Part shown: one piece after another, positions 48,814-53,017 of the stretch
Layout: the number at the start of each line of letters is the position of its first letter
How positions within the stretch are numbered: position 1 is the stretch's first letter
From: a virus
Strand: one strand, 5' to 3'
Length of the DNA stretch: 53,017 nt
Virus record (IMG/VR): IMGVR_UViG_3300020166_001603
Span: 1 to 53,017 of that record
Translations under genes and position numbers: made by a program
The notes under the pieces: generated by a model
The model's input: the letters and a program-made list of their open reading frames with translations, nothing else
Databases searched by the model: none
What the model was told of the DNA's origin: nothing

Positions 48814-48841
48814 AGTATATCAGAATGTAATATATTGTCAA
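48814..48841 (-). promoter_or_regulatory. Right-arm promoter
   Basis: Minus strand: TTGACA, 16 bases, TATACT preceded by CTGA. Transcripts would start about 48807, ahead of 48776. Confidence 0.75.
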
Positions 48842-48850
48842 GTCTTTTTT

Positions 48851-49039
48851 TTAAGAAACGAATCCGTATGTTGGTAAATCAAATTCATGATCGAATATTC
48901 CTACTTCGTCCCATCCATAGAGAATCAATGCTTGATCGAGATCATCTTTCATTAAATCTTTTCTGTCAATAACTGCGAGTTCGCTACCATTTGGTATCAT
49001 GTAGTCAACATTTTTTATGTCAATCTCTTGAAATGTCAT
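48851..49039 (-). CDS. 62-aa hypothetical acidic protein
   Basis: IPNGSELAVIDRKDLMKDDL then DEVGIFDHEFDLPTYGF. ATGA overlap with the gene above. Not recognised. Confidence 0.65.
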   Translation of the reverse strand: MTFQEIDIKNVDYMIPNGSELAVIDRKDLMKDDLDQALILYGWDEVGIFDHEFDLPTYGFVS

Positions 49040-49287
49040 AGTACTTTTCCTCCGACTCTATATACTGACCATTGCTCTTCTCCTTGATAAGAAATGTATT
49101 GATCGTCATTCTCTGCCCAATCAACTGCTCCTTTAAGTGAACGAAAATAAAGAGGCGATTCGCTCGGACTCGCATCATCTACTAACATATATACTCCTTC
49201 TGCGACATCGCATGGGTTGTCATTCTTTTCTTTTTCTGCTTGAGCTTGCCACTCAAGATATTCAATTTGTTCTTCGCAATAATTCAT
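49036..49287 (-). CDS. 83-aa acidic protein, operon leader
   Basis: EYLEWQAQAEKEKNDNPCDV, SESPLYFRSLKGAVDWAEND and EEQWSVYRVGGKVL. Start set by promoter geometry. Not recognised. Confidence 0.7.
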   Translation of the reverse strand: MNYCEEQIEYLEWQAQAEKEKNDNPCDVAEGVYMLVDDASPSESPLYFRSLKGAVDWAENDDQYISYQGEEQWSVYRVGGKVL

Positions 49288-49294
49288 AACCCTA

Positions 49295-49322
49295 AGTATA
49301 TCAGATTAGGATTTCTTGTCAA
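49295..49322 (-). promoter_or_regulatory. Right-arm leaderless promoter
   Basis: Minus strand: TTGACA, 16 bases, TATACT preceded by CTGA, 7 bases to ATG 49287. The -35 box and spacer lie inside the end of the upstream 46-aa gene. Confidence 0.8.
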
Positions 49323-49446
49323 GCCTCTTTTTATTAAACTTGCTTTTTCCTCCGAATGCTCCTGTTGGAGTGGCGAGTCCTCCTTTGTGACCAACCATTC
49401 CTTTTCCGCTTTTCTTTTTTCCAACTAAGTATTTATTTTGATTCAT
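49306..49446 (-). CDS. 46-aa Lys/Gly-rich basic protein
   Basis: MNQNKYLVGKKKSGKGMVGH, KGGLATPTGAFGGKSKFNKK. About 15 basic residues and almost no acidic ones, histone-tail-like. Probably binds nucleic acid or ribosomal RNA. Preceded by an AT-rich leader without Shine-Dalgarno. Confidence 0.55.
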   Translation of the reverse strand: MNQNKYLVGKKKSGKGMVGHKGGLATPTGAFGGKSKFNKKRLDKKS

Positions 49447-49452
49447 ATTTTA

Positions 49453-49566
49453 TTAAATTTTGTTTGCGATTAACCTGTATGCTTTATCTACTGCAAGAGA
49501 CATTAATGTTAAAATTGTTACTGCTCCTACGCAACTTACTATTGAATGTATTATTTCGTATATCAT
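49453..49566 (-). CDS. 37-aa membrane peptide
   Basis: MIYEIIHSIVSCVGAVTILT followed by LMSLAVDKAYRLIANKI: one transmembrane helix with a basic end. Seven bases before the 46-aa gene, so probably cotranscribed. Confidence 0.5.
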   Translation of the reverse strand: MIYEIIHSIVSCVGAVTILTLMSLAVDKAYRLIANKI

Positions 49567-49715
49567 ATTGTATAATTTATTTTGTATAATTAAGTGTTTA
49601 TTTGAGTTGTATTGTTTTGCCTTTTATATCATGCAATTTTATTGTTTATTTAGTATATTGTATTGTATAAGAGTATATACTATATTTGTGCATCTTATAT
49701 CATGCAAAAATTTGT

Positions 49716-49925
49716 TTATTTATTTCTTAATATTTGGGCAATCAACATTAGTGTTTTATTTAAATCAGATAATTCTTTTCTTATATCATCTGAATAACCA
49801 TTTGATATTGATATTTGGTCAGTTAGTTTTTCTACAGTAGAACTTACCTTTGCTACTTGATCTGCATTCGCACTACCCATATCATAAATCGCATCTTCTA
49901 TTCTATTCAAATCATTTTTCTTCAT
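49716..49925 (-). CDS. 69-aa coiled-coil protein
   Basis: RIEDAIYDMGSANADQVAKV, DIRKELSDLNKTLMLIAQIL with heptad spacing. Start set by promoter geometry. Unknown function. Confidence 0.7.
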   Translation of the reverse strand: MKKNDLNRIEDAIYDMGSANADQVAKVSSTVEKLTDQISISNGYSDDIRKELSDLNKTLMLIAQILRNK

Positions 49926-49932
49926 AATTACA

Positions 49933-49961
49933 AGTATGGCAGATTATTTGGCGGTTGTCAA
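49933..49961 (-). promoter_or_regulatory. Right-arm leaderless promoter
   Basis: Minus strand: TTGACA, 17 bases, CATACT preceded by CTGC, 7 bases to ATG 49925. Confidence 0.8.
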
Positions 49962-50005
49962 GAACTAATTTTGATCACCGCGACTTTATTTAAAAATTTA
50001 TACTA

Positions 50006-50167
50006 TTAACTATTATTATTTGATGTAAAAACTTTTCCTATAAGGAATCCTAAGACTAATGATATTGATAGCCAAGTTAATAGATTTAATGAGTGAATTG
50101 AATGCTCGCATAATCCTGTAGCACATTCTAAATATTTCGGATCAACTTTATCTAAAATTGTTTTCAT
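50006..50167 (-). CDS. 53-aa single-span membrane protein
   Basis: A polar start with two Cys (YLECATGLCEHSIHS), then one membrane helix (LLTWLSISLVLGFLIGKVF) and an Asn-rich end. Confidence 0.55.
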   Translation of the reverse strand: MKTILDKVDPKYLECATGLCEHSIHSLNLLTWLSISLVLGFLIGKVFTSNNNS

Positions 50168-50201
50168 TATTTAATAAATTATTTTGTATAATTAAGTGTG
50201 T

Positions 50202-50402
50202 TTATTGATTGTACAAAAATTCGGGCGAGTCAGTCCACATTCCTTTGGCATATTTGCCGTTGTTTGTTTTGAGATTGATTGTTTCGTATAAATGTTTTAA
50301 CATTGCCTTCTCATCTTCGCCTTCTTTATTTGATGTTTTATTTTTTGCAATTATTTTATTAATATCATCTAATATGTGATCGATTTCTCTTCTTATGTGC
50401 AT
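50202..50402 (-). CDS. 66-aa hypothetical protein
   Basis: HIRREIDHILDDINKIIAKN then AMLKHLYETINLKTNNGKYA. Helical. Not recognised. Confidence 0.6.
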   Translation of the reverse strand: MHIRREIDHILDDINKIIAKNKTSNKEGEDEKAMLKHLYETINLKTNNGKYAKGMWTDSPEFLYNQ

Positions 50403-50406
50403 GGTT

Positions 50407-50637
50407 TTATTTATTTTTTTTTAAATCTATTAAATATTCTTTTAAGTTAAGTGCTTCTATATATGCTCTATCGGGATTATCATTCTCTAAGTGAAAAGAT
50501 ATACTTTCATTACTCATTAATACTTCTTCTGTCTCTTCATCATTAAACAACATAATATTTTGTTCAATTAATTGTATAATTTCATAAGATAATATTAATG
50601 TATTTTCATATTTGTCTTCTTCTTCTTTATCTTTCAC
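50407..50637 (-). CDS. 76-aa acidic helical protein
   Basis: ENTLILSYEIIQLIEQNIML and DRAYIEALNLKEYLIDLKK. Overlaps the upstream gene by 11 bases and has a similar helical repeat character (DxAxxEAxxxL), TPR-like. Possibly a distant paralog of 50627. Confidence 0.6.
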   Translation of the reverse strand: MKDKEEEDKYENTLILSYEIIQLIEQNIMLFNDEETEEVLMSNESISFHLENDNPDRAYIEALNLKEYLIDLKKNK

Positions 50638-50836
50638 GCTCGTCTAATATGTTATGTAGTATATTTAATGTATATCGGGCTTCCCATATCGCTTTGTCTC
50701 GCTCGCCTAATTTCATGTATAAGTCCATACTACTATTACATAGATATATGGTTTCTGCTTGCTTTGTGGTGCAACCTCCAAGCTGATTATTAAAGATGTC
50801 TGCTATTTCGGCACTTATTGTTTCTAGTTCATCCAT
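50627..50836 (-). CDS. 69-aa acidic helical protein
   Basis: Start at ATG 50836. ISAEIADIFNNQLGGCTTKQ, then LYMKLGERDKAIWEARYTLN, a TPR-like helix pair, comparable to PDRAYIEALNLKEYL in the next gene. Confidence 0.6.
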   Translation of the reverse strand: MDELETISAEIADIFNNQLGGCTTKQAETIYLCNSSMDLYMKLGERDKAIWEARYTLNILHNILDERER

Positions 50837-50852
50837 TTTTTTGTGCAATTAG

Positions 50853-51074
50853 TTATTTAAATTTTCCTTTTTTTCTTTCTTCAATTTCTAGTTTGTGCGA
50901 GGGAGCTTTGATAGACATTGTGTTCTTGTCGATTTCAATGCTTGGTGATTTAGTAATTATTTGTTCAGTAATATCTTCTATTGAGGAGTCTGAATCTCTA
51001 ACACTAATTGCAGTTATAGTAGAATTCGACTTATTGACCCTCGCCATTTGTTTTGAAATATCTTCTTCTGTCAT
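50853..51074 (-). CDS. 73-aa hypothetical protein, operon leader
   Basis: Start at ATG 51074 (MTEEDISKQMARVNKSNSTI), 12 bases after the -10 box. Basic end KLEIEERKKGKFK. Not recognised. Confidence 0.6.
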   Translation of the reverse strand: MTEEDISKQMARVNKSNSTITAISVRDSDSSIEDITEQIITKSPSIEIDKNTMSIKAPSHKLEIEERKKGKFK

Positions 51075-51086
51075 AATATACAATAC

Positions 51087-51115
51087 ACTATACAATACAA
51101 TACAAGCGATGTCAA
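51087..51115 (-). promoter_or_regulatory. Promoter for 51074
   Basis: Minus strand: TTGACA, 17 bases, TATAGT within a GTATT-repeat stretch. Confidence 0.75.
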
Positions 51116-51208
51116 GAATAAATGAGAATAATTAGTAATAAATCAAAAATATTATTAACTATTGAAAATTATTATTTATCTTTAGTAATGATTGGAAATC
51201 CGTGAGAA

Positions 51209-51625
51209 TTACGAACAATTGATTGCTTCTTCGGCAATTCGCTCGACATCAACCTCTTGATCCGCAGAACTTGATAAAATATTTTGTTCAATAAGCCTCT
51301 CGTTATCAGCACTAATTTTATTAATTTTTTCATGTAATTGAGTTATTTTGTTTTGAATTTCTTGTATTGTATTAATATCTTCTATATTTGTAAGGCAATG
51401 ATCTACTAATTTTCTTAAACAATAATCTAATGTAGATGAATAACAAACTAAATGCCACTTATATTCTACTTTATTTGATGTAATATTTTGTGCGATTCCG
51501 CCATCAACAGGCTTTCCGTTTCTTCCAAATGGATTTTTTGCTTGTTGTTTTATCTTTCTTTCTTCCACACATAGATTTAATGAATCATATTTTCTTATTC
51601 TGTAATTGTCTATTTGAATTTGCAT
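51209..51625 (-). CDS. Conserved phage protein with C-terminal coiled coil
   Basis: 138 aa. YRIRKYDSLNLCVEE, then KWHLVCYSSTLDYCLRKLVD matches a small phage family ('I..yri..d..Nl.v.....k......w...gYy..l..al..l'); role unknown. The last 60 residues are a helical coil (EIQNKITQLHEKINKISADN). Confidence 0.75.
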   Translation of the reverse strand: MQIQIDNYRIRKYDSLNLCVEERKIKQQAKNPFGRNGKPVDGGIAQNITSNKVEYKWHLVCYSSTLDYCLRKLVDHCLTNIEDINTIQEIQNKITQLHEKINKISADNERLIEQNILSSSADQEVDVERIAEEAINCS

Positions 51626-51944
51626 AATTTTTTTATTTGTTGTTAAGTTATAATCGAATGTTTTATTTTATACATTTAAGTCGGGCTACCCACTATCAGC
51701 TTTTTTTAATTTATTTTCAGTTATTTAATGTATTTAAAATTGTTATTATTAATTGTATATTATGTATAGTAATATTTGTATTGTATTGTATTATATTCCT
51801 TATATAGAATGGTATATTGTTGTATATAGTATCTAATGATATAAGAGAATAAGAAACAGGGGTTCTACAAGGCATTCCTTGGTATGCTTGTTTTAAGTTG
51901 TTTGATATGTTGTATTATATGTAGCAATATATGTTTTAATATGT
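51626..51944. other. AT-rich intergenic region before the ligase
   Basis: 319 bases with TATTGTATTGTATTATATT-like runs. The only structured piece is CAAGG-(AATG)-CCTTG near 51869-51884. No convincing promoter, terminator or ORF was seen. Confidence 0.5.
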
Positions 51945-53017
51945 TTATTCGTAGTTTCTGAATGCTATTGCATACGGAAAGCGTGGAATTCCATCGGGAG
52001 TAAGTTGGAAATACTTAATGGTTGCTAACTGACCAATATAATCTTTGCGATTATCGTATATCTCTTTAAGGTAGTCGAATGAACCTTTGATATTACTATT
52101 GAATGTGGTTTTCGTTGTCGGACAATAACACACTAAATGTTTTGCAGTTCCACTACGATTGCCATTACCAACATCAATATCTACAATCTTATATTCTGAA
52201 TCAATAAATTCTTTTCTTTTTAATAATGATGTGCTTCTCTTGTTATCATATTTACTTGAGTTCTTGCGAACCATTTGTCCTTCGTAACCTTGTTCAAGAT
52301 ATTGACCATACAAACTATTTAGATTGCCGAGAGAATAAACTTCTGATGTTTCGACTAATACAATATGTTTGTTTGTCATTAATTTTTCTTTCAACTCTTC
52401 CATTCTAAAGTCAAACGATTGTGATTCATTCACTACATCATTTAGTTTTGGGCAATCATATACATGATATTGAATTGTATCTTCTGCCTCAATAACTCTA
52501 GATTGATATTCAATTTGTTTTTTCGCAAATGCTTTATCAGTCATTTTGTCTGACTTGATTGGTCTTTGCTTGCGAACAAGAGAAGTGATCTTGTTAAAGT
52601 TTTCACGCAAATCATGGTTGTATAGTTCACCATCGAGAATAGCTTTAGGATGAGCGAGAAAGAACCCATTTAGGCTTTTCAAGATGTGAGGAATACATTC
52701 TATCTCTTTGCCATTACGAGTCCTTCCAATGAGCGTATCGCCTTCTTTGCGTACTATACAACGAATTCCATCTAATTTTGGTTGCGAGTAAACAGGGTAA
52801 TTTCCAACCAATTCGTCTTGACGATCCTTGAAGTTGTGTGCGAGCATCGGCTCATAAAACTTTTTTTTCTGTGCATCTATCTCGTTAAGAGCATATCCAC
52901 TATCCAATTTCTTTTGAAATTTAGCTTGAGCTTGCAACTCTGCTTGACCTTCGGGAGTTGTTTCGTTACTTCGCCCAACATTCTTGGCGATTGTGGTTGT
53001 GGCTTTATCTTGAGTCT
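51945..53017 (-). CDS. ATP-dependent DNA ligase, N-terminus cut by window edge
   Basis: The frame is open to base 53017, so the start lies outside; 357 aa are visible. The adenylation site is VYSQPKLDGIRCIV (KxDG, Lys receives AMP), followed by RTRNGKEIE, ILDGELYNHD, YEGQMVRKN and LLKRKEF, the remaining nucleotidyltransferase motifs, and an OB-fold (EYKIVDIDVGNGNRSGTAKH, CYCPTTKTTF). The upstream portion reads NVGRSNETTPEGQAELQAQ as in other phage ligases. It seals nicks in phage DNA. It belongs to the leftward arm, far from the polymerase operon. Confidence 0.93.
   Translation of the reverse strand, partial: TQDKATTTIAKNVGRSNETTPEGQAELQAQAKFQKKLDSGYALNEIDAQKKKFYEPMLAHNFKDRQDELVGNYPVYSQPKLDGIRCIVRKEGDTLIGRTRNGKEIECIPHILKSLNGFFLAHPKAILDGELYNHDLRENFNKITSLVRKQRPIKSDKMTDKAFAKKQIEYQSRVIEAEDTIQYHVYDCPKLNDVVNESQSFDFRMEELKEKLMTNKHIVLVETSEVYSLGNLNSLYGQYLEQGYEGQMVRKNSSKYDNKRSTSLLKRKEFIDSEYKIVDIDVGNGNRSGTAKHLVCYCPTTKTTFNSNIKGSFDYLKEIYDNRKDYIGQLATIKYFQLTPDGIPRFPYAIAFRNYE

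Overview
The window is a 53 kb piece of a large, AT-rich, strictly lytic-looking tailed phage genome. It carries a major capsid protein, a prohead protease/scaffold, a large terminase, a PhoH ATPase, a class I ribonucleotide reductase, a DNA polymerase III alpha split over three genes, a DNA ligase, and many small overlapping ORFs. No integrase, repressor or insertion sequence was seen. Both window edges cut through genes. The host is probably Gram-negative: there is a lipoprotein signal, and an outer-membrane barrel protein ending in phenylalanine. A DUF1549/DUF1553 gene beside a DUF1501 gene points, by inference, to a host in the Planctomycetota-Verrucomicrobiota group, where this gene pair is abundant.

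Layout. (1) 1-16232, rightward: a structural-type protein, small heat-shock protein, outer-membrane protein, small membrane protein, nrdA (with an in-frame TAA), nrdB, the DUF1549/1553-DUF1501 pair, polymerase III as PHP, exonuclease and polymerase genes coupled by ATGA overlaps, and a ClpC-like ATPase. (2) 16213-34323, mostly leftward: virion and packaging block (capsid, decoration-like protein, protease/scaffold, TerL, XPF-type nuclease, beta-helix protein, sigma-like factor, zinc-ribbon protein, GAF protein, two membrane proteins that may belong to lysis, a very large virion-type protein with an HExxH metallopeptidase site, a subtilase and PhoH). A small rightward island sits at 28312-29223. 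(3) 34324-34684: divergent control region with a long G tract. (4) 34685-40082, rightward: a chain of small genes, most with their own promoter, including paralogous families and three copies of a long repeat. (5) 40459-53017, leftward: many short operons of small proteins plus a Gp88-like protein, a DUF932 protein, an HhH glycosylase-like protein, a CAU tRNA, a tRNA-like gene with an insertion, a promoter- and terminator-bounded structured RNA, and ATP-dependent DNA ligase (cut by the edge).

Two genome-wide patterns stand out. First, many promoters place the start codon 5 to 7 bases after the -10 box, so transcription would begin at or one base before the ATG (leaderless mRNAs). In the right arm these promoters share TTGAC(A/T), 16-17 bases, then TGN-(C/T)AtAcT-like -10 boxes. 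Second, a palindromic repeat family (flanking arms near GTAACTCGTTG / CAACGACTTAC around an A-tract, GC palindrome and T-tract core) occurs at eight intergenic places, usually at the end of one operon and just before the promoter of the next. It looks like a mobile or duplicated operon-boundary module that combines terminator and promoter. All assignments come from reading the sequence; no database search was run.
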